In this document: in pieces, positions 24,288-35,410 of the stretch
How positions within the stretch are numbered: position 1 is the first letter of the stretch
Layout: each line of letters opens with the position of its first letter
Assembly: GCA_029891385.1 (NCBI GenBank)
Contig: CM057233.1
Coordinates: 32,904,540 to 32,968,539, forward strand
Direction: 5' to 3'
Length of the DNA: 64,000 bases
Origin: Erythroxylum novogranatense
Lineage: Eukaryota > Streptophyta > Magnoliopsida > Malpighiales > Erythroxylaceae
Translations under genes and position numbers: made by a program
The notes under the pieces: generated by a model
Seen by the model: only the letters and a program-made list of their open reading frames with translations
What the model was told of the DNA's origin: nothing
The model's database searches: none

Positions 24288-25560
24288 ATGCCGCCTCGAA
24301 GAGAACTCGAGGAGCTCGATCTCATTGACTCTCGGTGCGGAATGCGGATGAGTCTATGTTCCTTGAGATCGCAGAACCATTCTGTTTCGATTCGATGCAC
24401 CAAGTGTGCAACATGAGCCGCCTCCTCCTCCTCCTCCTCAAGTGAACCTATGGATCCCAGTTCTTCCAGGCATTCGCCGAGGCTTTCACTTATGTCATGG
24501 GCCAAGGAAGGCAGACTCAGTACCACCCAGAGAGAGGAGGCAGGCGGTATGATAAGCTCAGAAAGTGCAGGCGATTGACTTCATGGGACCACAAATCCGA
24601 GGAAGCTGAAGCATGGCTGAAGAGGACCGAGAGGTCCTAAATCGGATGAAGTGCAATGATGATGAGAAGCTCGATTATCGATCGACTTATTGCGAGGGAT
24701 GATGCACCTTGGTGGGAGTCGGTGCCCATGATCGAGGAAGTACCTCCGATCTTGACATGGAGGGAATTCTAGAGGCCTTCGGAGGAAGTACTTCTCGATG
24801 GTCTACATGCGAGGATAAGGCCAGGAATTTTGAATCTCGCTCGAGAGGAGTTGAGTGTGGCGATGAATTGAAGTTCACTCGGTTATCACGGTGTCTGACC
24901 AATATCGTGTGGCTGAAGAAGACAAATCTTAGGAAATTTGAGGTGGATTACACCTAGGGATCCAGAAAAGTGGTGATCCACAACTTAGTGATTACCAAGG
25001 TGGTGGATCTTGCTCTTGAGTTGAGAAATTTGAGAACATCCAATTTGAAGTGACTAAGAAGAGGAAGAACGAGAGCGGTTCTCGGAAAAGGCATGAGTGC
25101 TCCAAGACTGCTAGGAGCATTAGAACTCGATATCTGTGAGTGGTGTGGGTAGCGATGGCCCCACTAAGAGTAAGCGACCTAGGGCTACTACGATTGCAAG
25201 CTTCGGTCGGCAAGTCCAGGATGGACGGTAGAGAATCCCGTGTGATCACATGGGAGATTCCACGGGAATGTCTGCTGAAGATAGGAGCATATTTTGGCTG
25301 TGGCCAAAGGGGCACGAATCAAGGATTGTCCCAGCGGTCAAGCGGGAAGGGTCTCGATCTCGAGGCCCCAAGAAAGCGAAGCAGTGGCATCTCGGCGATC
25401 ATGGTGTGGGCGATTCAGAAGCGCAAGGAAGGCATATCCGCGGGGAGACCTAGAAGGGCAGAGTCGAGCACCAGCTCGAGTCTTTGCCATGACGAGAGAA
25501 GAAGCTGCGGCCGCTCAGGAAGTAGTGTGGGTATGGCTATGCTATTCGACTCTCTGTTTA
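24288..25560 (+). pseudogene. Element F gag remnant
   Basis: It starts ATGCCGCCTCGAAGA (MPPRR, as in B gag). The frame is lost within tens of codons, and gag-like fragments appear in different frames. These include a stretch near 24700-24830 corresponding to the capsid domain and a zinc-knuckle remnant near 25265-25340 (ECLLKIGAYFGCGQRG). The linker APARVFAMTREEA at about 25475-25515 matches the gag-protease junction of B. Many single-base indels fall at expected CAG or CTG positions. Confidence 0.82.
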
Positions 25561-25599
25561 TGTGTTAATTAATCTGGCTCCACACATTCATTTGTATCT

Positions 25600-25910
25600 G
25601 CAAGTATGAATATGCATCTTGTATGTCCGAGATTATGGACAATTTTTTGTTGTTAGTACTCCTTTAGGGAGTAAGGTGGTGATCGATTTGATTTACAAGG
25701 ATTGTGAGCTCGGCATCGGTGGTGCTAGGTGGTAGTAGACCTACTACCTCTAGACCTTCAAGATTGGATGTGATATTGGGGATGGATGTTATGGAGAGAT
25801 TTAAGGCAAAGCTAGATTGTTGTCTCGAGGAAGTAGAGTTTGATCTGGCAATGATCGAGAAAGTGGTTTCAAGGGGACGGAAGGCGCCGGTCTTGAGGAT
25901 CATTTCGGTA
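25600..25910 (+). pseudogene. Element F protease remnant
   Basis: Fragments STPLGSKVVIDLIYKDCE (about 25650-25710) and RLDVILGMDVMERFKAKLD (about 25755-25820) are the C-terminal part of the Ty3/gypsy aspartic protease region. The catalytic D-S/T-G segment is not visible, so it is lost or frameshifted. The protease would cut the Gag-Pol polyprotein. Confidence 0.75.
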
Positions 25911-26049
25911 TGTTAGTGACAATATGATGAGCCAAGGGTGTGAGGCCTTTTTGGCGCATGTAGTGAATTCGAAGTGAATGTGGTGATTAGAAGATTATCG
26001 AGGTTGTGAGGAGTTTCTGATGTATTCCCGGAAGAATTACGGGGTTTCC

Positions 26050-26900
26050 GCGGTGAGGAAATTGAGTTGAAATTGACTTGATTCCGGAACGCGCCAATCT
26101 CCATACCACCTTATAGAATGGCTCCAGTTGAATTGAGAGAACTCAATGAGCAATTGCAGGAATTGTTGGAGAAAGCGGTTCATCGGGCGAGTTCTTCACC
26201 TTAGGGAGCTCGGTCTGTTTGTTAAGAAGAAGGATGGAGCGTGGAGGATGTGCATAGACTATAGAAGGCTTAACAAGATGGCGATTTGAACAAGTATCCG
26301 TTGCCACGGATAGATGATTTATTTGATCAGCTACGAGGGCAAGGGTCTTTTCGAAGATTGATTTAAGATTAGGATATCATCAACTCCGAATCGAAGTCGA
26401 TGTAAGTAAGACGACTTCGGGACCCGTTCAGAGCCTTATGAATTTAGGGTCATGCCCTTGGATTGACCAATGCCCAGTGCCTTCATGGATCGATGAATAG
26501 GGTGTTTAATGAATTCTTAGATCGGTTTGTCATTGTGTTCATTGATGACATTCGGTCTATTCTAAGGATGAAGGAGAGCATGAACGACATCTCGAGATTG
26601 TATTGCGAGAGATTGAGAGAGCGGGAGTCAGTATGCCAAATTGATGAAGTGTGAGTTTTGGCTGCATGAAGTAGTTTTCCTTGGACATGTGATTTCCAGC
26701 AAAGGATTCATGTTGATCAGGAAAGTAGAAGGCTGTGGTGAATTGGCAAGAGCCTAAGACCGTGAAAGAGGTAAGAAGCTTCCTAGGCTTGGCGAGGTTA
26801 TTATAGGAGATTTGTAGAAGGATTTTCAATGATAGCTGCCCTATGACTAAAGCTGTTAAGAAAGAATCAGCAATTCATATGGGTGAGGAATGTCGGAAGA
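26050..26900 (+). pseudogene. Element F reverse transcriptase remnant
   Basis: Successive pieces in shifting frames match Ty3/gypsy reverse transcriptase: WRMCIDYRRLNKM near 26245, a DLRLGYHQLR piece near 26363-26392, and the catalytic FVIVFIDDI box at about 26527-26553. The base string after IDDI is TTCGG where a leucine-valine pair needs one more base, so the frame breaks exactly there. FLGHVIS follows near 26681. The polymerase cannot be functional as read. Confidence 0.85.
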
Positions 26901-26929
26901 GCTTTGAGGAGCTCGAGAGCAGTTGACAA

Positions 26930-27330
26930 GTGCTCGAGATTGGTTTTGCCCAATGGAGACCGAGGGTATCTGATTGTCTGATGGCAACCGAGGAAGGGTT
27001 TAGGATGTGTCTTGTCTGAGAATGACAAAGTGATAGCTTATGCTTCACGGCGATTGAAACCATATGAGTTGAATTATCAGACTCATGACTTGGAGTTAGC
27101 AATGTAATTTTTCCCTAAAGATTTGGAACACTACTTGTATGGGGTTGAGACAAGGGTCTTCACGGACCACAAAAGTCTTAAGTACATTATGAGTCGAGAA
27201 AGAATTGAACTTAAAGCGAGAGGCGATGGTTGGAGTTGCTCGAGGACTATGACACGATGATAGAGTATCATCTAGGCAAAGCGAATGTAGTGGCGGATGC
27301 TTTGGCGGGAAGTCATCCATAGCTTATGTG
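26930..27330 (+). pseudogene. Element F RNase H remnant
   Basis: Fragments [20 protein letters not shown] (about 27030-27085), YLYGVETRVFTDHKSLKYIM (about 27135-27190) and a degraded [13 protein letters not shown] (about 27270-27305) are the RNase H domain, which removes the RNA template during reverse transcription. The fragments are spread over several frames. Confidence 0.85.
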
Positions 27331-27559
27331 ATCGGTTTACTTGCCTCTGTTGGAGCAGATGGCCAAGTTGAAGATCGATTTAAGCGAATGAATCGGATGG
27401 TGTTATTGCTCAATTGAGTGAGACCTATCCTTAGGGAGAAGGTCGAGGAGTTGCAGGAGCGAGGATCTGAAATTAAGTAAGTTGAGAGATGAAATTCAAC
27501 ATGGTAGCGATCGAGAAGTGCAAGTAAGGGATGATGGGCTAATGGTAGTGGAAGCAGGT

Positions 27560-28860
27560 TGTGTATTAGAATGATAAAGCGATTAAGGATGAAATCATGG
27601 ATGAGGCACACAATCGCCTTATTCCATGCACCCAGCAACACCAGAATGTCTGAGAGATTTGAAGGAACATTTACGGTAGAAAGGCATGAAGAGGGCGTGG
27701 TGAGTATGTGGCGGATGTCTAGTGTGTCGGCGGGTCAAAGGTGAACACGGGCACCTTGAGGCATGCTAAGGCCATTGTCCATTCTGAATGGAAGTGGCAA
27801 AGGATCACGATGGATTTTACGATGGGTTTGCCTAGGACGTGAAGCATGATGCCATTTGGGTTATAGTTGATCGGTTAACCAAGTCAGCCCATTTTACGGC
27901 GGTCAAACAAAGCGATTCATTGCAAGTCTTAGCAGGAAGTATATTGATGAAGTGGTAAGGTTGCATGGAGTTTGGTTCTATAATATCCGATAGGGATCCA
28001 CGATTCACATCGAGATTTTGGGGAAGTCTGCGGGAGGCATTAGGAACTAGGCTGAATTTGATGCGGCGTTTCATCCTCGAGACGGATGGTCGATCGAGAG
28101 GACAATCCGGACTCTAGAGGGATGCTTAGAGCTTGTGTCATGGACTTGAGAGGGCATGGGATGATCATTTACCGTTGGTCGAATTTGCTTACAACAATTC
28201 GTACCATTCGAGCATCTGAGATGGCTCCTTATGAAGCCCTTTATGGCGAAGATCAGGACTCGATATCTTTGGGATGAGGAAGGTGAGAGGAAGCTAGTGA
28301 GACGAGTTGGTCGGATGTGATTGAGAAAGTGGAGGTAATCAAGCAGCGACTTAAGGCCGCCGGAGACGAGAATGAAAAGCTATGCGATGCTAACGAGAAA
28401 AGAAATGGAATATCGATGGGTGACAAGGTGTTCCTCGAGGCGTCTCCATGGAAGGAGTTATGAGATTGATAAGAAGGGAAGTTAAGCCCTCGGTATGTGG
28501 GTCCGTATGAAGTATTGGAGAGGATTGGGCGTTGGCCTATAGGTTAACATTAACGTCGAGAATTGTCGCAGATTCATGATGTGTTCCATGTCTCGATCTT
28601 TGAGGAGGTACAGATCGGATCCTTCTTACATCATTCGGACCTCGAAGTTGGTGGCGATAATTTGAGTTATGAAGAAAGACTGTGGCAATTACGGATAGCA
28701 AGGATAAGACCCTCGAGAACAAGACAATCGAGCTAGTCGAGGTCTGTGGAGGAATCATGTAGTTGAAGAGGCGACGTGGGAACCTTTGGATGCAATGAAG
28801 GAGAAGTATCCACACCTCTTCAATGACTCAGGTAAGAATTTCGAGGACGAAATTTTTTTT
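27560..28860 (+). pseudogene. Element F integrase and chromodomain remnant
   Basis: The zinc-domain end lies near 27640-27740. The catalytic core follows at about 27800-28260, with HDAIWVIVDRLTKSAHF (about 27845-27895), a SDRDPRFTSRFWGSLREALG piece (27987-28046), HP then TDG broken by an extra base at 28075-28089, and MAPYEALYG near 28220-28250. The integrase C-terminal and chromodomain pieces lie at about 28430-28830. The end AAGAATTTCGAGGACGAAAT precedes the polypurine tract. Frameshifts occur every few dozen codons. Confidence 0.86.
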
Positions 28861-28874
28861 TAGGGGGGGAGAAA
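28860..28874 (+). other. Polypurine tract of element F
   Basis: A G-rich purine run (AGGGGGGGAGAAA) lies directly before the 3' LTR, which starts TGTTAGCCCC at 28875. Confidence 0.9.
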
Positions 28875-31800
28875 TGTTAGCCCCAAAATTTTCTTAGGAT
28901 TAATCATGATTAAATTAAATTGATTAAGTTAGATTAGCATTAATTAAGGTGTCATAAATCAATATATGATAGCATTAATGAGTTAGGTGAAGAATTTATG
29001 AAGTTAAATATGTTAGTTGGACTTAGGTGAGTTAGGTGTAATTAATGCATTAATTGGGCTTTGGGTCCAAATGAAGTAAGAAAGAAGAGAGGAATTTAAT
29101 GCAATGGGCTTGAAGGAAAAGAGTTAGTGGGCTTGAGTAAGTAAGGAGGAGAAATGAAAAAAGAAGAAGAAGAAAGAAGAAGGAAGTAAGTTGGGCTTAG
29201 GCTTATTGGGCTTAAGTAATTTAGAAAGGAGTATAAAAGGAAGGAGATAAGTGATTTTTGTAGGAAAAGAAGATAGAAACGGAAATTTGGAGGAGAGGAA
29301 AGAAGAGTGTCGTGAAAGGAGGGAGGAAAAGGAGAAAGAAGAGGCTTGTTAGGGTTTGGCATTTCCATGAAAGTGAGTGGGTTTTGAAGAAAGTCAAGAA
29401 GAAAAAGTGTGGAGGAGAGTCTAAGCTTCACTTTGAACCAAGAAACCACTTAGTTGGTTAAGGATTTAAGGTAAGTTCTTGGTTTAAGGTTAAGTTTTGT
29501 TTGGGTTTTTGGTTAAAAGATGAAGAATAAGATGGGTCTAGTGATTCTCTTATGGATTTCATGATTTAGATTTTAGGTATTTTCAATTTCTAAACCTATG
29601 TTGATATGGGGTTATTTTCTTGTTATGCTTGAAGGAGGACAAGAAGAGGAGAAGAACAAGGAGAGGAACTTCCTTAGGCAAGTTTAAGCAAGGATAAAAG
29701 GTGGGTTTCATATTTATCTTTATGTATATAAGCTACAAATGTAAATAAATGCATGACATTAATGAGCTTTGATCAACTTGGTTGTTGTATTAAATGTGTG
29801 TGATGGAATGATGATTTGTGAGTGTATTAAATGCTTGATGATGATTGAAAGCTGTCATGAAGAAACTTGTTGAAAGAATATAATGAAAGGCATGAGCGAT
29901 GTATGAAAAGATGATTTCAAAGAAACAATGAATTGGATAAAACAGTCCAATTTCCTTGTATGATTCATGATTGCTATGTTATGTGGGTAAGGTATTATCC
30001 TAAGAAGCATCACGTGCACGTTGACCATGAAGCCTTCGCCCGCGGCTGCCGATTGTGGCATAGGATGATCCAACATTTTGGACTCTAAAGATTTGCTCAT
30101 ATAGACTCATGAAATGAGACCATATGGTTGCCAAGAATAAGGACTTACCGAGCCATTTGATGTGTTTTATATGTGATTACATGAAAATGCAAGAATGAGG
30201 AATGTTTGAATTGCGAGAAATTATGTTTGAGTATTGATGAACATTGCATGATGCATGTATTATGATTGTAATGAAAGATTGCTAAAAGTATGAATAACTA
30301 ATAGGACTGCTTGATGTATAAATATAAATGTGTTACCGGGAAAAGCTCACTTTAAAAATTTTCAGAAATGGCGGGATCCAGGAGCAAGCTTAAAGGCATT
30401 TACTCAAGATTTTTTTGATTTTGCATTTGAAATGATTTTTGTAAAACAATGCTTTAGTTGCATTTTGAGAAGATATTGTATTTTGAAACTTCATTGTAAT
30501 TGGGCTTTAAATGCCCACTAAAGCATTGTATGAATATGACATGATTTGATGAAGATGAAATGAATGAATTATGAAAGCAAAAATGTTCAGTTTTAATGTA
30601 TTTTGAGAAATCCATGTATGTTTAAGACAATTGAATCATTGTTATAGTTTGGATATGATAGAGGATTAAGAGTGTGGTTGTTGCTTCGAATGGTGTTTGA
30701 AGATACCTTAGGGTTTAATCATGTTATATGAGGTTGTGTGATGAGTCTTACGCAGGTGGAAGTATTAGGATTGAAAAATTGGATAGATGTACGTTCAAGG
30801 GAAGAGCTGTCAAATTTCCCAAAAATTGACAGAACTTCACCTCAGATTTTGACCTTCATAGGACTTGAATTAGATAAATGAGCCTTCATGAATATTGTAG
30901 TAGAAGGTTAGAGCTTTCCAAGGGTATATCGTTTGCTAAATTTGGAGTTCGGAGTCAAAAGATATGATCCTTAATAGAAAAGCAGAAGGAAGGAAATCAG
31001 AAGATGGAAAAGCGAAGGAAGGAAATCGAGAAGATGGAAGCGAGAAGGAAGGAAGCGAAGATAGAAATCAGAAGATAAAAAGCGAAGGAAGAAGCGAAGA
31101 TAGAAATCGAGAAGATAGAAAAGCGAAGGAAGGAAGCGAAGATAGAAATCGAGAAGATAGAAAAGCGAAGGAAGGAAGCGAAGATAGAAATCGGAAGATA
31201 AAAGCGAAGGAAGGAAAGCGAAGATAGAAATCGAGAAGATAGAAAAGCGAAGGAAGGGAAAGCGGAAGATAGAAATAAGAAGATAGAAAAGCGAAGGAAG
31301 GAAGCGGAAGATAGAAATCGAGAAGATAAAAAGCGAGAAGGAAGGAAGCGGAAGATAGAAATCGGAAGATAGAAAAGCGGAAGGAAGGAAACCAGAAGAT
31401 AGAAATCAGAAGATAAAAAGCGAAGGAAGGAAGCGAAGATAGAAATCAGAAGATAAAAGCGAAGGAAGGAAGCGGAAGATAGAAATCGGAAGATAAGCGA
31501 AGGAAGGAAGCGGGGCGATAAAAACCAGATGATAGAAATCAGACGATGGAAAAATGGGACGCTGTAGAATGTAGGAGATAGAATCAGCCTTTGTAGTCTT
31601 CATAAGAGTTGTAGATCTAGATGTCTACTTTCATATGGTGAAAGAACGAAAACATTTGGAGCTATAGATTAAAAGTTATAGCAATCGCGCCAAAAGAGTT
31701 TTGATTTGATTTCGGAAGTGAGCATGGTCCGTTGTTTTGGGCATATTTCCCTCATACGACCTCCAAATGAGGTGAGGTTTGAACCATCGGATTTATGAGA

Positions 31801-32209
31801 CACATATCTTTCACTCCATAAAATCCGGTATTAATTGGAGTTAAATTGAGAAAGTTTACTCTAAAACAAGTGAAAGGTCAGTTAAGAGGGCATGTTTCGG
31901 GTATGAACTCTCTTAGGTTTTTGGAGTGTATTTTGAGTATATGACTCCGATTAAGGTGATTCTTGTTTCAGGGAGAACTTGAGACATAAAGCTACAAATT
32001 ATATGAATAAGTCAACCCATGACTTTAGTGTATACATGGTGTGTGCTTGCCACGAAGGTGGAGTTACAATTAAGAATCCTGCAAGATTATAAGTGTAAGG
32101 TTTCAGGACAACGAAAGTTTAAGGTCTCAGCAAGGCAAGTGTCTCGGGGATGGGCTCCACTCGGGCTCACATCCCAGGACAGTCGGGCTCCCGAGATCGG
32201 GGTCTGACA
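28875..32209 (+). mobile_element. Element F, 3' LTR
   Basis: This 3335-bp LTR is parallel to the 5' LTR. It is shorter mainly because the GA-rich array (about 30975-31550) has fewer units. Differences include TTTTCAGAAAT here against TTTTCGAGAAAT in the 5' copy near 21971, and TCAAG here against TCGAAG near 20995. TATAAAA is at 29232-29238 and CACGTG at 30011-30016. Confidence 0.93.
30975..31550. repeat. GA-rich minisatellite in 3' LTR of F
   Basis: This is the same purine-rich unit family as at 22588-23415, with fewer copies and mostly the CG-containing unit versions. Confidence 0.9.
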
Positions 32210-32214
32210 GGTCC

Positions 32215-33180
32215 GGTCTCAGCATCCTCCCTAGTCATCGCAAACACCCTAGCTGGTGCCTGCCCTCTCGGTCTCCCCGAAAGATTCACCCTCTTGGCTG
32301 CATCTGAACTGCCCACTTCTATTGCAGTCCTCTGTCTCATGGTCTCTGTCCTCCTTGGAACTTGCATCTGACTCCTCTCTTGTCGTGGAGGCTGAGGACA
32401 CTCTCTGGCAATGTGTCCCTTCTCCCCACAGTTGAAACAAGCTCCTGTCAGTCTGAAACACTCTCCTCTATGGGACCTCCTGCAGTGCTCACACTTCGGG
32501 ACGAAAGATCTATCCCCATCTCCCCTTCTACCGCCACCCACCGTTGAGGCTTGGTGAGAAACAGTAGAAGTCCTCATCGGCCTAGGTCGGCTCGCACCTT
32601 GCTCCTCTCTCTCGGCTTGATCTGGGAAGCTCCTAGCACTCCATGCAGCATAGGAGTACTAGTGCTACCTCCTCTCCTAAACTGCTCTCTGCCCTTCCTC
32701 TTCTTGTTCACAGCACTCTTGATATTCTCTATATTTTCAACCCTCAGGGCTGCCTCAACCAGCTGCTGGAAATCACAAAAATTCTGTACAATAACCTTCT
32801 CTCTGATGGCCAAATGCAATCCCAACTCAAACCAACGACATCTTGAAGCTTCACTCAACATCAGATCGGAAGCATATCTCGCCAACTGCGTGAACCGACG
32901 CTCATACTCACTCACTGACATCTCCCTCTGAGTGAGACTAAGGAACTCCCTCTGCTTCTGCTGAATGTAAACCTCTGATAGGTACTTCTTCCTGAAAGCA
33001 ACCACGAAATCCTGTCATGCCAACCCTATCGCGCGTAGATGACTCTCTCGTCATCCTCACTCCATCTGGTCTAGCACTCTCTCGGTCTTCATGACCATGT
33101 CTCGGCTTCCTCGGGATCGATGTCCCAAAGAAATCAAGCGCCCCATACTTCCTCAATGGTCAAGCTGTCTCCCCTTACAG
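32215..33180 (-). pseudogene. Element B gag copy 2: capsid to zinc knuckle
   Basis: This is the best-kept gag portion of B. A 143-codon frame (33005 down to 32574) contains EVYIQQKQREFLSLTQREMS and FTQLARYASDLMLSEASRCR, the retrotransposon gag domain. It overlaps a 136-codon frame carrying the CCHC knuckle CFNCGEKGHIAREC and the linker ending AMTREDAE. After AMTREDAE the sequence runs into the TSD of F, so pol is absent. The upstream piece (33156-32938) is frameshifted, and the N-terminus lies beyond solo LTR H. Confidence 0.9.
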
Positions 33181-33192
33181 GCTGGGGCGAAA

Positions 33193-33670
33193 TGTAGGAA
33201 AATCCGGTGTGAGCATCACATGCCACAGTGCGGAAAACAAAAATATTTTTATTAGGGACCTTCAAAGCCGGGATCCATGTGTATATATATAACAAACTCA
33301 AACCGAGCGACCAAAGGAGACCGTCTCTAGCGGTATCCACGCAGAGATCGGAGAACCTAACAGGGACAAACCCTTTGACCCAGGAATAGCTAGAACAAAT
33401 TAAAGGCGCTAGATCTTACCTTTGTTACATGGAAAGCTTGAATCAATGAAGATGGAGGATGAAAAACTTGGAGGAGAAAGTGAGAATCGATGAGAAGATG
33501 AAGACTTAGGTTTTCTCAAAAACCTTACTTCCTCTTTTCAATCCACGATGATCTATCTCAAAAAGTGAAGAAACTCTTTCATTGTTTTTGTCCTTTAGTA
33601 CACTTGTCTTTAACATTTAATGAAAGTGATGACTAAGCATGGAATGGAATCTTCCATTCCTTTCCACGTT

Positions 33671-33723
<53 letters not shown>

Positions 33724-34980
33724 ATTAATTAATCATATATATATATGCATATATATTCTTGAAGTGGTCCGAGTCACTTTGAGAATTGGTCTCTAGGGTC
33801 CGTATGGAAAAAACCCCGGAAACCTTTTCAGCAATATCGATATCGCGATCTCATCGGGACATATCTCGATCTCATGGGATCAATTAATCTGTTGCTCTCC
33901 ATATATTGGAACTACTGTCTAAAACTATTTCTGAGTTCTCAGAGACACTCTTATGTGTGTGACCCATTAGGTTCCGGTTATGTTGGCCACTTAGATTAAC
34001 ACTTAATCTAAGCAAGTCATGGCGGTATCTAGCAACACCATCATGACCCCAATTAACTTAGGAAAGTAATTGGTTTGACGAATGAACATATATTCATGGG
34101 AACCATATCATGAACCCTTCCATAGACAATTCTGGTGCAATTAGTCCTTTCACCATCCTATACCCCACTTGGTTATGAGTATGGGCAATGTGTCAACTCT
34201 CACTAGGCTGACTACGTCAAATCTAGTCAGTGATTTCAGTTCTTGTCTGGGACTCATTACTTAATATGTCATGAAGACACTCTTCACAACATACATACTC
34301 GGCGAGATTTCTAAGTAATGACACGACAAGAGGTCATGGGTATCATCTTCGCTATCACAGTGGTGAATCCTCTATTGGCTACTCAATTACCTTGAATACC
34401 TCAAGCGTACTCCAAGCACCACCCATGGCGACCTCTGTAAGGCAACAAGGAATGGAGTCAAAGCACGAATCGGTATCCAAGATATCCTTGAGCACCTCAA
34501 GTCTAAGGATACTTGCACCATTGCTATGATGAGATTATCGCGACATTAGAATAGGACATCCATGTGATGATCTCATGGCGAGGTCATCGATGTACTTACT
34601 ACCTCAGTAAGCATCACATCTCGACCTAAATATCTCATATTTACGGTTTACGAGATCCTTTGCTTGATCAAATCAAGGGCATGAGATGTGCTAGTCTTTC
34701 CGGATTCTGATGTCGGTCTCGGTAATCCTATGACTAGGGATAATTTAGATAATGACATAATTGCACATGATAGGAATCTCGATGGTGTGATCACATCATA
34801 ATTTCCTTCATGCTATGTCATATATCATGGACTTCATTAATTTGATTACGAGATCTATATCGGTTCATAAATAATGAACAACAAATTAATGAAATATGCC
34901 TTTCTTTATTTATTTATAAAGGCGTACACAAATTTGTACAAAATCGCTAAAAGCGATTGCCTTTAGGGCACTACTCTAAC
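33193..34980 (-). mobile_element. Solo LTR H, probably Ty1/copia
   Basis: About 1.79 kb interrupt gag copy 2. On the minus strand it starts near GTTAGAGTAGTGCCC and ends CCGGATTTTCCTACA. Flanks GCGAAA and GCAAG are near-duplicates of the GCAAAG seen uninterrupted in copy 1 (about 19004). There is no primer site, polypurine tract or coding domain inside. Copia is inferred from size and end sequence only. Confidence 0.75.
33674..33720. repeat. (AT)n microsatellite in LTR H
   Basis: About 23 uninterrupted AT units are followed by TTAATTAATTAATC and a second short AT run. Length is likely to vary between individuals. Confidence 0.95.
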
Positions 34981-34981
34981 T

Positions 34982-35243
34982 GCAAGCAGAAGGTGTGGCA
35001 TCGACCCATGCTTTGCCACGAATGCTGAGTAAAGGCACGGAACAACCTCAGATCCAAAGGAGGCACTTGCTCCTGCATAGCTGGCGACTCCTGAGTCGCT
35101 GACAGAACGAGCTCACTACCTAGCCCTATAGAAGCCTCAGCATTCCCTGGGGCAACTGACTCATCAGTCCTCTCCTCTCTTATCGGAGAGTCAAGTGCAG
35201 CAGATCCTTGCATAACTCCTCGTGTCCTTCTACGAGGTGGCAT
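34982..35243 (-). pseudogene. Element B gag copy 2: N-terminus
   Basis: It starts MPPRRRTRGVMQGSA at 35243 and runs parallel to copy 1 (QEQVPPLDLRLFRAFTQ against QEQVPLLDPRLFQAFTQ). It is cut off after about 85 codons by solo LTR H and resumes near 33180. Confidence 0.9.
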
Positions 35244-35394
35244 CGTACTCCTTCAAAGGTAAACACTAAGGATTAGCTACAGGTCAATCTACATGTATGC
35301 ATGATGTGCATGTCACTTAATCAATGCAACATTTAATCATATCTCACACAATTTCTCCTACATGCATTCTAAGCCAAGGACACTAAACCTAGGC

Positions 35395-35406
35395 GCTCTG
35401 ATACCA
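35395..35406 (-). other. Primer binding site, internal region 2 of B
   Basis: GCTCTGATACCA on the plus strand (TGGTATCAGAGC on minus) lies 4 bp from the right LTR of B, which is the 5' LTR of the array. Confidence 0.93.
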
Positions 35407-35410
35407 AACA

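Larger units (their letters stand above)
20475..32209 (+). mobile_element. Element F: complete, decayed Ty3/gypsy chromovirus
   Basis: This 11.7-kb plus-strand element starts TGTTAGCCCC and ends GGGGTCTGACA. It is flanked by GGTCC at 20470-20474 and 32210-32214. Its parts are the 5' LTR 20475-24072, primer site 24077, gag-pol remains 24288-28860, polypurine tract and 3' LTR 28875-32209. The two LTRs are very similar outside a GA-rich repeat of different length. It is among the youngest insertions, since it lies inside B, which lies inside A. Confidence 0.93.

Noticed and set aside
25140..25572. Overlapping plus-strand frames of 67-142 codons
   Set aside because: They are alternative frames of the frameshifted gag of element F, not separate genes.
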